Assembly: GCA_038373885.1 (NCBI GenBank)
Contig: JAWZYV010000091.1
Location: 372,001-436,000 of the forward strand
Direction: 5' to 3'
DNA: 64,000 nt
Origin: Cheiracanthium punctorium
Taxonomy: Eukaryota; Arthropoda; Arachnida; Araneae; Cheiracanthiidae
A program made the position numbers and the translations under genes. Below are positions 35,301 through 48,000 of the stretch, in pieces. The notes beneath the pieces were generated by a model. It saw only the letters and a list, made by a program, of their open reading frames with translations. It was not told the DNA's origin and did not search any database. The first letter of the stretch is position 1. Every line of letters starts with the position of its first letter.

Positions 35301-37908
35301 TAATTTTTAAATAAATCTGTGAACAAGACATAATATAACTTTCATTTAGAATTCATAGAGGTAAACGCCAAAAGATTTAAAGTATTTGTAGAGTTAAATG
35401 TAGACAGTTTATTTTTTTGTTAAATAAAGTGCATTAACAAATGTTATGTATTTTGTAGGGTTTCATAATTTAAATTGTAATTTAGATGACCATGTAAATT
35501 GCTTTTAAATAGCAATAAATTTGTTTCTGTTTATTTTACATTCTCTTAATTTATATCTTACATGTTTAAAAGAAACTGGAAGTTCGATACTTCTATTAAT
35601 GAGTCAACGTGAGACGAAAAACATTTGTTTAAATGCATGTAACATGAATAATTGAAAATAAATATGTCGCTTTGCTTATAGTATTTTTGCTGAAATTTAA
35701 CTCTTGAAAACCAATTTATCGAAAGACATAAGACTTTATATCTATATATTATGCATTTGATTAACAAAATGCAATTATATAGAACCTATTTAATGCATTT
35801 TTAGCCCCTAGCATTTTTTAAGGCACTTATCTTAAAAATTCAGTGTTTAAATTCAGTAACCAAAAGATCAGCAATGTCCAAAATCTGTAATCTACAGATC
35901 ATAGATGTCCGAAATATGTAACCTTCTGAGCAAAGATGTCAAAAATATGTAACCTACAGATCTGACAGTTAAATGTTTTAATTTTTTATTTTCCAGAACA
36001 CTTGCAGTCTTTTTATGTTTGTATACTCTATTCTAGGCTTATATGTACTAAAATGTTTTTTAAAAAAAATAGAGTGTAATTCGAAAATTTGAAAAATTGA
36101 TTATAGTTAACGTTTGGTGACCCACCTTTTTTTTAGATAAAATAAAATAAATAATTCGGATAGGCCAATATGTATTTAACAATTCTTATCTCTTTCCCGT
36201 TTATGTCATTTTAGCACAGTATAAGATGGGATAAACTTATTCGACGAAAATCCACGTAATCTTTTACACCTTAACATTTTGTATGCTCATTGGAAAAGAG
36301 CGGCTCACCAATTTTAGCTCTTAAACACACTTTATCAGACATGCTTGTATACTTATGTTCGAACTCACCCCATATTATTGACCTATAGGATGAAAGGTGA
36401 GCATGATGTTTCACAGTTATAAACAGCAGTAGTTTGACTTCCCCCCCCCCCCTGAATGAGGAAATATTTAAAATACATAATCAAAGACCGTATACGCAAT
36501 ACACTTAGTCTAGAGTTCAACCGTATGGCGTTCACGAGGAGGACTAATTAATGAATTTTAACTTTCCTAACTAATGGTTTTCAACGCTGATCCTCCGATG
36601 CATGTTTTTTACAGGCAGGGGCGACCCTAAGGTACGTGGCACCCTCTTCAAACCTAAAAAGGCGCCCCCTTTCTTACATTTTCCAAGCTTTTGAGTTCGA
36701 AATTGCGCCCCTTCGAAAACGGCACCTGTATGCGATGCTTACCTTGCTTACCATTTAGGGTCACCCCTGTTTACAGGGAATGCATAACTGGCTTGCTCTT
36801 TAAGAAAATTCAATTTTTACTGATTTGCAGTTTTTGTGTCGTTTGGATTGTATCTTTTACTTTTATATCTGCGAAATAGCTTGCTAACGAAATGGCGTTT
36901 TCGGGACAGTACGCGGATGTCGTTGAAATCTGACTCGTAAAGTCATAGCAGTAAGAAATTCAATCCCAATTCAGTGAGAAATGATTCATCTCAGACTTTT
37001 TATTCTTTTTTCCGATTGCTGGGAGATATTTTTGTAACATGACTTTTTATAAAATGCGAATGTTTTTTTGATGAGTAAGGCACGTCAAAGAATAAGGCAA
37101 CTGAACTGTTAGTTTATTTTTTTTAATTCCGTTTGGATGGATTTTATCGTTTTTATTTAATTGATAGTTAGTGCTGGAAAATACTAGTCATATCTGTCTG
37201 TTACATTTATGACATTGAATATTTCTGTATTGATCATGCCGTGACATTATTTTTCTTCAGTCGATTTTTCAGCATTATGCCAACTCATTCTATATTTTCT
37301 GCTGGAATAGATTTTGATACGCTCACTCGTATTTTAGTGATACTAATATAGTATGCGCCCCCCCCCCCTTCCCTCCTTCTCATCATTGAGTAAAATATAT
37401 TTCGCGCACTTTTTTAAGCTTTAACACAGAATATCTTAATTACTTATTTAATTTATAACATGAATATTATTTATGGAAATTTATTTAGTTGCTGTATTTA
37501 AATGCATTTGTTATAAAACATACAGTGAAACGAAACCGCGGAGTGCATGTAACTCTTTCTAATAAAGGCAAACGAACTTAATAAAAAATCTCTTATAAAA
37601 TTTAGTTTGATATTTTCTTTTTTAATTACGAATGCTCCTTGCATGCAAAGTGACAGAAACAAAACTGAGCCAGTTGTTCTATCTCACACAGTAGCATTGT
37701 AAATGATCATCTATTTATTTTACATCCAGTCAGAAATTATTAAATATTAAAAGAAAAAATAATAATAAATGAATAAAAAGAGTGGAACTGTAACGAAATC
37801 CATCTCTGACAGTGTTTACTTTTTCACACCAATATGACATTCTACACTGCCAAAAAAGAAAGAAAGAAAAAAAAAAAAACCTGTCAGCTAGGACGCCAGT
37901 TAATTTCC

Positions 37909-37940
<32 letters not shown>

Positions 37941-40900
37941 CCAAAAGTCTTCCATAAATTTTACAGATTCTGAGTTTATTTTACAGAAATATTCCGTATA
38001 AGGAAAAAAGTACGGAAGATTACTGTAAAATATACGGAAATAAACTGGCGTCCTGGCTGACAGTTCTTTTTCTGTCACTTTAACAGACTTTTTTTTTTTT
38101 TAACCAGCTTTACATTTCAAAAGGACGAACGATGTTTGAAAATAAATAGTCGCAAATTTTATAGCAGTAATTCAAAGAAATAAAAAAATAACTATATTTT
38201 CATTTAAATAAATAAAATATTTTCACTATTCATTTCGTATTTACACTGTCTCAAACATTTGCATTTTGGTAAAATAATAATAATAACTTCTTGTGTCTAT
38301 CTATCTTAAAGTATTTATAATTTGATTAATTTATAAGACCTAGTACAATTTTACGAATGAATGCATAGATGTTTCGTACTTCGGTCGTTTGTCATCCCGA
38401 CTGTTCTCGACTGATAGCTGAAAATGCTGGAAATATTGGAACAAAAAATATGCTAAAACTATTTTTTGCGTTTTTATTGGATTTGTGATTCTTACATCAT
38501 ATGGCTTCTTTACCCTTTTCCTTGAATTTCTTCAGCTCATTTGAGCAACGTCAGCTGGACATTAATTATTAATTAAGCCTACCCGCAGTGCCGATACCCT
38601 AAATTTGACCCGAATTACATCCTAGAAGGATTTTGTTTTGGTGTATTTATACTCTTCTGACAGATAACGCGAGTTTAGTGACTTCCATATTTCACTAGAC
38701 TGATTTAATAGGATTATTCCTCGACATAGAAACGGAAATGCTCTGTACAAAGAAACTTCTTTGTATGAAGCTAGGACCTTTTCGCACCAGATTGCCATCT
38801 TATATGAATTTTGTTTCATTTCAGAAAAAATTAAGGATCTGTTTTTTAATTGATTAAATCTGAGTGGATAAGACACTGAAGATGATAGATGGCTGAAGTG
38901 TGAAGGTCCAGCGTTCTGCCCTACCGTGCGATTGTCGATCTAACGGTCTAAAGTTTTGGGCCAGATGTAATGTGAATATGCGTTTGAACCCCTTAAAAAG
39001 TCCTCCACTCAAGGCACCTTCCCCATGGCAGATACTCCTCGATTAGTATATTGTGTCTTAACACAATATACTTAATTTTAACGCAGCACATTTAATTGGT
39101 TTAAAAATGTTCTTAAAAGTTATCGTATTTCAGTGTTTTATCTATCTTTGGTTTCGAGTAACGGTTTAATATATGAACAAGTAATAGTTTTGTTTTATTT
39201 TGAACTTACCTTCCTTGATTCATGGGTTATTAAAAGTGTGTTAAAAAGAAAAAAAAAAATTGGTCCACAGTACTAAGCTTAATATAATATGCAATATTAA
39301 AACGCCAGTGAGTGTTTACTTTTGCCTACATGATCTAAAAAGTATGTAATGAAAGTGTTATGAAAGCTTCACTACTGGTATTGGTAATCGTTCATTCTAG
39401 AACACAGCTTTCAGAAAAACATTGTGATTTTTCTCAAGTAAATAACGTAACTACAAACTTAAATATAGTTTGTTTATATTTCACTCTGGTCAAGGGTGTG
39501 CGATGCAAATAGCTGTTTCTTGCTAGAGCCTTAAAAAAATAGTACTTCAGATAATGGTGATGCTCTCTGTGACTGCGGTAAATCAAGACACTTTATTAAA
39601 GAGAATTGTCTATTCGAAAATTCCTTAAAAGTGAAAAGAAAAAGCAATGCACGATTGGGGACACAAATCATCTGGAACGGCCATGATCGTGAAAGTATCT
39701 AGTTCAGATTTCGGTCAGATATTTCATTCTTTTTCTCTCTGCAAAGAACCCGCCTCGCTCTTACTAATCTTTCACTTAGCACCGATGGGGCAAGTGATAA
39801 CTGCCGCCCCACATGTGAACGCGATGAAAATTCAGCTGTTCCGCTACTTTCCAGAGATCGTCTAGCGTTTTTGTGTGTCTGATGGAAAATTTTGCTGCTA
39901 ATGTCGAGATGGTTTTAAGTTGACGCATCAGAACGATTTTGTCTCTGTTTTTTTATTTTCGCCACAAATCATGTCTTTCGATATGGAATTTTACGAAAAA
40001 TGTGACGTAGAAAAGCAGTTTGGATACGATAAGGATATTTTTCTAGTCTTGGAAAGTATTTTACCGCAAGTAAGTTTCTTTTAGTGATTTTCCATATTAA
40101 TCAACTGGTTGTTTTGCCGATTTTGCATATTTGAAAGTGTTTCGAACTTCGTGTATCCACGAGGAAACAGGCGTAATTTAAAGAAAGTATTATATTATAG
40201 CCGCTTCTAAGTTTTTCTGTTTCTGTTTTGGTCATAAGCTCTTTCACAATGCTCCATCTATTCATCCACCAATGGCCAAGTGGATAAAATACTGAACTTT
40301 GGAAGATAGCTGAAGTGTGAAAGTCCAGTGTTCTGGGATGCCGCGTGGCTGTCGATCTAATTGTCTGGAGTTTCGGGCAGATCGAGTGAATACGCGTTAG
40401 ATCTTCTTCAAAGTCCGACGCCCAAGCACCCCCGTCAGGCAGATGGCTTTCATCATGCCTTAACACAATAACAATTGTTAATATGCCACCGAATAAAACG
40501 CTCGCCATCTCGATACTAACCAGACGAAATATGTTTAATTAGAATATAACTTCTACTGCAGGTTTATTTTATTTTTTTGTAGGATTTATTGGATTGAACA
40601 TGCACAGCAAGAGCTGTATATAGTTAGTTAAATTTGTTTTTATTTTAATACTCTTAGTAACTGGCGATAATTGCCAAAAAAAAAAAAAAATAATAATAAT
40701 TTAGTGAATAATACATTTTCACATGTGCATTAAATATTTTTTTTCTTTAATTAATTATTTTATTTTATTTTTGTTTTTTTAATGACTTTTCAAAGGTTGG
40801 ACTTCATTTTTCTAATTGGACCTTTTTTTGTATACAGGGTCACCCTTAAAAATTATCTTTCTTTTTTTCCCCCTTGTGTTTCTTTTTTTTTTTCTTTGTA

Positions 40901-43900
40901 CGGTCACTTAAAAAAATATATAATAAAAAAACATGTCATTAGAAAAAGTTTTTAAATTGGAAATAGTGCAGTGTTGAAGTCAATAATTTAAAATGTGCCC
41001 AACTAATCAACAATTTGAAACACCCGGTCGGTATAAGAAAGTTCCATGATAGATCTGAAAGCTTTGATATTAGTAATCACAATTTTCGCAATATTAGGGT
41101 GAAATTATTGGTGAAGCTCAGCTCCCTCCTCTACCCCCCCAAATAAATTAATAAATAAATTTATTTTTAATTAATTATTTTTATTTTATTTTATTTATTT
41201 ATTGAAAAACTGAAAACCTCCAAATTAATATGGAGTCGACGCGTATGCAGGAGAATATTTGTTTGAAGGGTGAGGATACACTGAATAAAAGGGCTTAGAG
41301 CAACGACGAATTGAAGTAGTTTTCTTTATGCTCATACATGTCTGGTTGAGTAAAAAGTTTTCAGCCCATGGGAGATACCTTCGTCGAACTAACAGCTGTC
41401 ATTTCTATGGTTGTTATATCCTTTCTATGAATGAATTTCAACATTCGAAAGCTGAAAATTTGAACTACACGACTGCATAATTTGTTGGTTAAATTTTTAT
41501 TATCTTGTGCGTCAAAAAAATATTCAACCCTTTATCTACTGACGGTATTTAGAAGTATCATAAAATTAAGTGTTTTAAAAAATTGCATTTATTCATTGTA
41601 ACCATTTCTTTGAAAAATCGCTACCAATACCAAATACTTCATTTAATCAGCTTTCGTCATGACTGCCTGTTCTATCAAAGTAAGATTCTTTTAAATGGAC
41701 AGCTTTCCACTCATTTTCTAATCATGGCGAGCAAGAGTTAAAAAATTAAGTGTTAGTGAATTTTTCGACGTTGTTTTTATGAATTTATGATTAAAGAATT
41801 ACTTTCCAAAACTGTGTCAATCAAAGTAATCCTTGACTTCTTCAGATTTCTTTGTGCTATATTCGTTTGACTCATTAATTGATTATGAAACGGTCATCAG
41901 ACGTTTAGGCGGTGTTTATTTTTTATTACATAATTCACTATGGATGATTCGTATTCCAACTAAAACAAACAAACAACAACAAAAAAAAATAATTAAATAA
42001 ACAAATTTAAGTTGATATTCTTGACGATTCTGAATTCGGTAGATAAAGGGTTAAAATGAAGTTATCACGTCGACAGATAAGAACGATTACGTACCACGAG
42101 TTCCGTAAGAAACCCAATGCGACTAAATGAAAAAAAAAAAAAAGAAAGTTAAGGCATTAATATCATTTCTTATGATACAGTTAATTATAAAAATGTTCCC
42201 TAAACTGAGTTCTGAAGGGGTTGGAGGCTCGAACTCCCTGCCGCTCTATAAACTCCCATGGGTCTCTATAGGCTATGTACTGTTAAAGGCTTTAACTCAT
42301 TTGCAGTTTCTTATCTTGATTCTTGGGATACCCCCCCCCCCTTCTCAAAATAAAATCCTTGCTGCGTCCTTGTCTCTAATGTTATAAAGAAGTTTTAAAC
42401 TTTTAGGTTTAACTCTTAAAGTATTGAGTGTATTTCATTGTACTTTATTTGTCCAACTAATACAGATCCTTAAAATTCGATTTTATCTAACTGTATCTTA
42501 GATTCTACCATTGTCGTGTTCAGCTTCCTAGTACCAGAGCTAAATATTGTACAGTTCGCAATCGTTTTAGCTTTTTCAATTTTCACTATTCTATGGAAAT
42601 AAAGAATTTCTCTTGTAATTGAAAATAAATCATATATTTAAAAAAAAAAAGTATCTGAAATAAAAATCATTTTTGCTTTACAATTGCAATTTTATGTTTA
42701 AACAATTTCACGTAGTAGTAGGAACAGTAGTCGGAAAGAATTGTTTATTTTTGTTTTATGTATTTGAAGAGAGAAAGAAAAAATGAGTTCCTCGCAACGT
42801 GTTTACCGAGTAGTAATGAAATTTTGTGTGTTCACCTACTTTCTTCCGCCTGAGGCAGAGTTAAGTATTTATTCTTGGCCGGATATAATCGATAAGTTTC
42901 TTGTTCATTCTGGAGATAAAAAAAAAAGGCGGAGGAGGCGCGAGCTTTTGTGGATATTTGTTTTGTCTGATCCGCTGACCAGCCTGGTTCACGTGTGTTG
43001 TGCTTTCCGTCATTGTGGTGGATCGGTGGATGTAGGTATCTTTTGTCTGCTTGACTATCCATCTAGTTGATTTCTTCTACAATTATAATCATCTGTAGTT
43101 TGTTGCTACTGGAGAAAATGCATGGTAACCCCAGAACTTTTCACTTTCGCTGTGATTGCATTCTCTTTCCGGCTTACAGTAATGCGTGTTATTTTAGCTG
43201 TGACTATTTTCTTCATACTTCTTGTTAGTCTATTCCGATCAAAAAATGAAGTTGCCGCTTTTATAGTTAATAATTTTACACTCAAGTTAATAAAAATCGC
43301 ACCAGCTTTAGTTTATTTGAAAATGTCCAATGATTAAGAATCTATGCTAAGATGCGATTTTTAATTCAGTGTTTATAATTTGAAAGCTGCAGTAACTTTC
43401 AAACAGATATCCTATCTTCACTAAGTTCTTACAAATTGAGGGAACGAGGCATTTGTACAGGGATCTGTTTATTTGCATGGATACAAGGCCGTAGCCAAGG
43501 GGGGGTTTTGGGGGTTCAAACCCCCCCCGAAATTTTCAGTCACATAACTTACTGTTCGCAGAAAAAAAATTATCCTTTGTATCGCCAACTACAATTATTG
43601 CACTTCAGTTCATTCAAACCGCATGTAATTTTTTTCTTGTGTTTCTCTGAGGATCGCAAAGTGATAAATTTCACTTAAATATGCTACTCTTTTCTCTGTA
43701 CGTTATATGCATACCTGTCTTCTCAGTATGGCCAAAAGGAAATGCATTTCCGTGGCACTTGCAAGCAGAATTTCTTATTCTCATCAAATAATTCTTTAAA
43801 TAAACAGTGATTAATGTATCATAGTAGTAGGAATTTGTGAAGGTGGTAGCAAAAATGTGCCCTAAGTACACTATGTACGGCTGCTTTATTTACACAATTT

Positions 43901-45024
43901 TACACAGTATTTACATTTCCCATAATTAGAATGCAGTATGATCGGAGCAAAAGCTCACATTCGTCTCAATGCTTCTAAACATTGGTTCTCTCTCTTCTTC
44001 TTTCCCCTCCCCCCAAAGGCGGATCCAGGGAGAGGGCGCAGGGGGCGCACGCCCCCTCCGAGAAAAATATATTTACACTAGATAAATGGATTTTTACCAA
44101 TATTAAGTGGGATTTATACTAGATAAAATGAGTATTCACGATTTGCGCCCTTTCCGAAAAAAGTTTCTGGATCCGCCTTTGCCCCCCCCCCTTACACGTA
44201 GAGAGAGACAAAAAAGAAATATCGTAACTAAAAAAATTTCTCTTTCCACAAAAAATAGTGAGTCATCTCTCGATTCCATTGGAGATCGAAACACGAAACA
44301 GTTTCACAGTATCGTGTTTATGACCTATATAAATAAAAATGTCAGAGTGATAAGTTTGTGATTTCTGGAGTTTGGGACATGTAGGCTCCAGTCTCGACCC
44401 ATGTGGACCGGGAGGGAGATCCTACGTTGCATTATTCACGTAACCAGTCCGCTACTCCTTAGAATAAAAAGAGAGTGACACTGCCGACAGCAGGAGTAAA
44501 AAAAAAAAAAACATCCGCTGCCTGGCTAGTGTCGCCCCTCTCGAGTCAGCGCCCTAGGCAGTCGCCTAGTTTTCCTATATGGTCCAGCCGGCCCTGCTCT
44601 GTCACACAGTGCTTGTCAATCTTTAAAGGCTGCACTGACACAGAGGTTCGCTACGCCGATAGGATATTGCTTACATAGCACTGTTTCAATTTGGATGCAT
44701 TATTTTCGCGTTTTAAATAAAAATGAAAAAACACAAAGCTGGAGATCATACTTTGTTTAATTTTAATTTCAGTGTGCTGAAAAAAGTACCATATTAAAAC
44801 ATAAAACTTGAAACCCCCCCCGAAAAATTTTCCTGGCTACGGCCTTGCATGGATATTAGTTAAAAGTTATACTAAAAGATGCCGTAAATCTGTTGGTCGT
44901 TCGTTTTATTGAGAAATTCACCAAGTACATCTATCAAAAAATTTCATTCTTTTTCACTAAAAAGTTAAATTTATTTTATCTGCACTTTCTTCAATACTAT
45001 ACCGAAAGAAAAGAAAAGAAAAGG

Positions 45025-45058
<34 letters not shown>

Positions 45059-48000
45059 GAACATTGAATTTATATCCATTGAGGATCTTTTAGTTTGATT
45101 AGGAGTGTTGAACATATTATTTAAATAAGAATATTTTGATACTTAATCAAATAAAATAATTTAAACTTGCTGTTTAGAAAAACCCTGTGGTACTCTCAGT
45201 AGCATAGCCAAAAGGGAGAGAGGCTAGAAAACTTCTTGTATTTTCAAACAAAATCTTATTGTAGGCAAGGACAACGGAGGCCACAAAAATTTAGGCTTCT
45301 CAAAAAATTGAGGGCGTTTTTTTTTCTTTCCTTTTTCTTTTTTCAAAAAATTTGAATTTTTAAGATATGCTTTTTTTTTTTTTTTTTTTTTTTTGACTTC
45401 CTTTTACTACTGTAAGTATCCAGAATTCGGGAACTATACTTTTGTAAAAAACTTTCACATCTGTTATAACATTGACATTTAAAATTCAATGAGTCATGCT
45501 AGATATTTTAATCGCACATAAATATTACCTAAACTAACTTACTAGTAACAGTGCAAACCCTGCGGTGGGTCAATTGAAGGATCCGATATTAAAGGCAGGT
45601 TCATAATTACAAGTTGTTTTTTATCAAAAGGGTGGTGGTGGTGGGGGAAATACAATATTATCCGGACATAATATTTTTTATGTGTCCTGAACCCGTGGTG
45701 ATGAAGCTCTAGAACCAGCTCCTAGTTCTGACAATCATGAATACTTTTTCAAATGGATGGCTTAGTCATTCGTTGCAGATTGTCTTATCTGAGGATGGTA
45801 GCTGTTGGTCGAGTATGTAAAACCAGATGACTTTTTCTTATCTATTGCATTTAAAACATGTATTTGCAAAATTACAGAATTAAAAAAATGTAAATAAAAT
45901 TACAAACTTAAAAACTTTTAATTTCAAAAGCAGCGTTTATTTATACTACTGCACATACACAGATGCTGGATATAAATATGGTATGATATGAAATTTAGTT
46001 TTTTTTTTAATGCATTTTTTAAACCACCTTTCTCCAATCGTAATCCTTTTTAGCTCAAACAATGGCAACTTAATATTCATACATTAAATTGAAAAATTTA
46101 AATTACAAATATTGAAAATTTTCTGCTGAATTTATCAATAATAATTATTATTTTATCTTAGATCAATGAAGGAAATAAGGAAATTACATGCAAAGACCTA
46201 AACTGTGTAACTAATGGAGACCTTATTGAGAATCATGTGAATGATAACATAAGATATGAAAGAGCGGATTCAATTGAATCTAGATTCACAATGTACACTA
46301 CATCTCCTAGTCCTTTAGATGAAGGTAAATATTAGTAGAAAATATGTATTATTAAAAAAGAGATTATCTGTTTTACTAATGATATTTTAAATTAATTCTA
46401 AAAAGAATTTTTTTTTTGTATTGCTTGAAAATGAGTTATATCAACTATGCGAGTCTCTTGATCTTTATATATAATATAAAGAATTTCATCATAAACATGT
46501 ATGAAAACACAAAGTAAATAAACTAAACCAAAGTTCTCACACTAATTAAAAAATAATCACTTTTTAACATTGCAATTAGTGATTTAGGGTTAATTAGGAG
46601 TCAATTTTCTTCAAACCTATTTTTTCTCCTGAGTATTAGAAAATTGTTAGTATTTTAATAAAAATACTGATGAAATGGTCTATCCCAGGTATGGGCAACC
46701 TTTTTAAAGTTGTGGGCCAAACTTTAGAATGTTAGCGAAGTCGCAGACTAAACTTCAGGATGTTAGCGAGGTCGTGGACTGTATAATGGAGATTTGTCTG
46801 AGATTTTGAATGATTTATATGCTTTATACAAGGGTTTTGATATGTTCCGCAGGCTGGATCAAAAGCCTTGGCGGGTGGTAAGTTGCCCATATGTGGTGTA
46901 TCCTTTTAAAATCATTTCGAAAGTAAAATAATGCAGTTGTAGTACGTATATGAATTTTTTAAAGTATCGTTCGAATTGTTTTGTTCATCGGAATTCATAC
47001 TATTCCTGTCTCACATATAAAAACCCTTTAGCTGAAAATACTAAAAATGTTAAAATTAAACTTTTTATGGTCTCTATGATATAAAGAACTAATTGAGCTC
47101 ATTTAAACTTTGTGTTTTAGAGTTAATTTCTCCTCTTAAAATTAGAAAAGATAGGATAGAAGAGCAAAATTATAATAATTTTTTAAAATTCAAAATTACT
47201 AATGTATGAATAGTGGGTGAAAGTGTAGATTAAAAAATATACTAATTACTTTTAAAATAAATTACTCAAAGGTTTTAATGCAGTCATGACTTGTAAAGAA
47301 AGCTATAAGCTGGATAAAAACATGAATGCATACTAAACCATTTGTTGTATTGATAAGTTTTAGAAAAGGGGCTGTAATATTTGGATCAAAATTAATACTG
47401 CTCTAAATTTTGTGAGAAAAACTATTGTGTAAATCTAATTTTAAGAAAGAGAAAAAAAGTCAATCTCTCTCTAAAAGGCAAAAATAGAAAAGAAAAATGC
47501 TAAAATGGATTTTAAGTTTATTGTGTAAATTATATGATGTTCTGCCTTCCCTATTTTATAAAGTAATTTTTTCCAATTATACATCTTAATCATTTGCGTT
47601 TTATACCCTATATTATACTTTATGAAACCATTTTTAAAACTTAATTGGAAAATTATGCATGAGATTCAAAGTAAAATGTGGAAAAAACTAATAGAAATCT
47701 AGATACATTTAATCAGTAATAAATGACCTTGAATAACATTTCATATAAAATTAATGTCTAAAATTTCTCATACTTAAACAATTATTTTTCTTCATTGTGC
47801 TTCTTTTGCATTTGTATTTGTACATCTTAACACTATTTTCAATGATGAAAGTTTTCATCCATGTATTTATCTAATGTTAAATTTATCTAATGCTTTGTTT
47901 TATATTTTAATGTACTATTAAAGTTCTATGTTTTAATGTACTGCTACCATGTACTATTAAAAATAAATAAATGAGATGAGAATAACAGATATATTTGATT

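Larger units (their letters stand above)
32311..46161 (+). other. RabGAP1 intron 1 (13.9 kb)
   Basis: Contains the transposons listed separately and a candidate alternative first exon at 39971. It also has a three-unit degenerate 31-base tandem repeat at about 35867-35966 (core ATGTCnnAAATnTGTAACCT) and homopolymers at 37911-37940, 45029-45056 and 45371-45394. The rest, including about 33070-35860, 40480-42200 and 44900-46160, is AT-rich without a recognised feature. Confidence 0.8.

Noticed and set aside
40101..40508. 136-codon ORF on the minus strand
   Set aside because: Overlaps a type A SINE in reverse; no protein motif.
42783..43070. 95-codon ORF considered as another RabGAP1 first exon
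   Set aside because: No convincing in-frame donor compatible with exon 2 and no family similarity.
43436..43678. 80-codon ORF
   Set aside because: Crosses the left end of the hAT-like element at 43484.
45198..45290. possible MITE end (AGTAGCATAGCCAAAAGGG)
   Set aside because: Only one degenerate end visible; no partner or target duplication.
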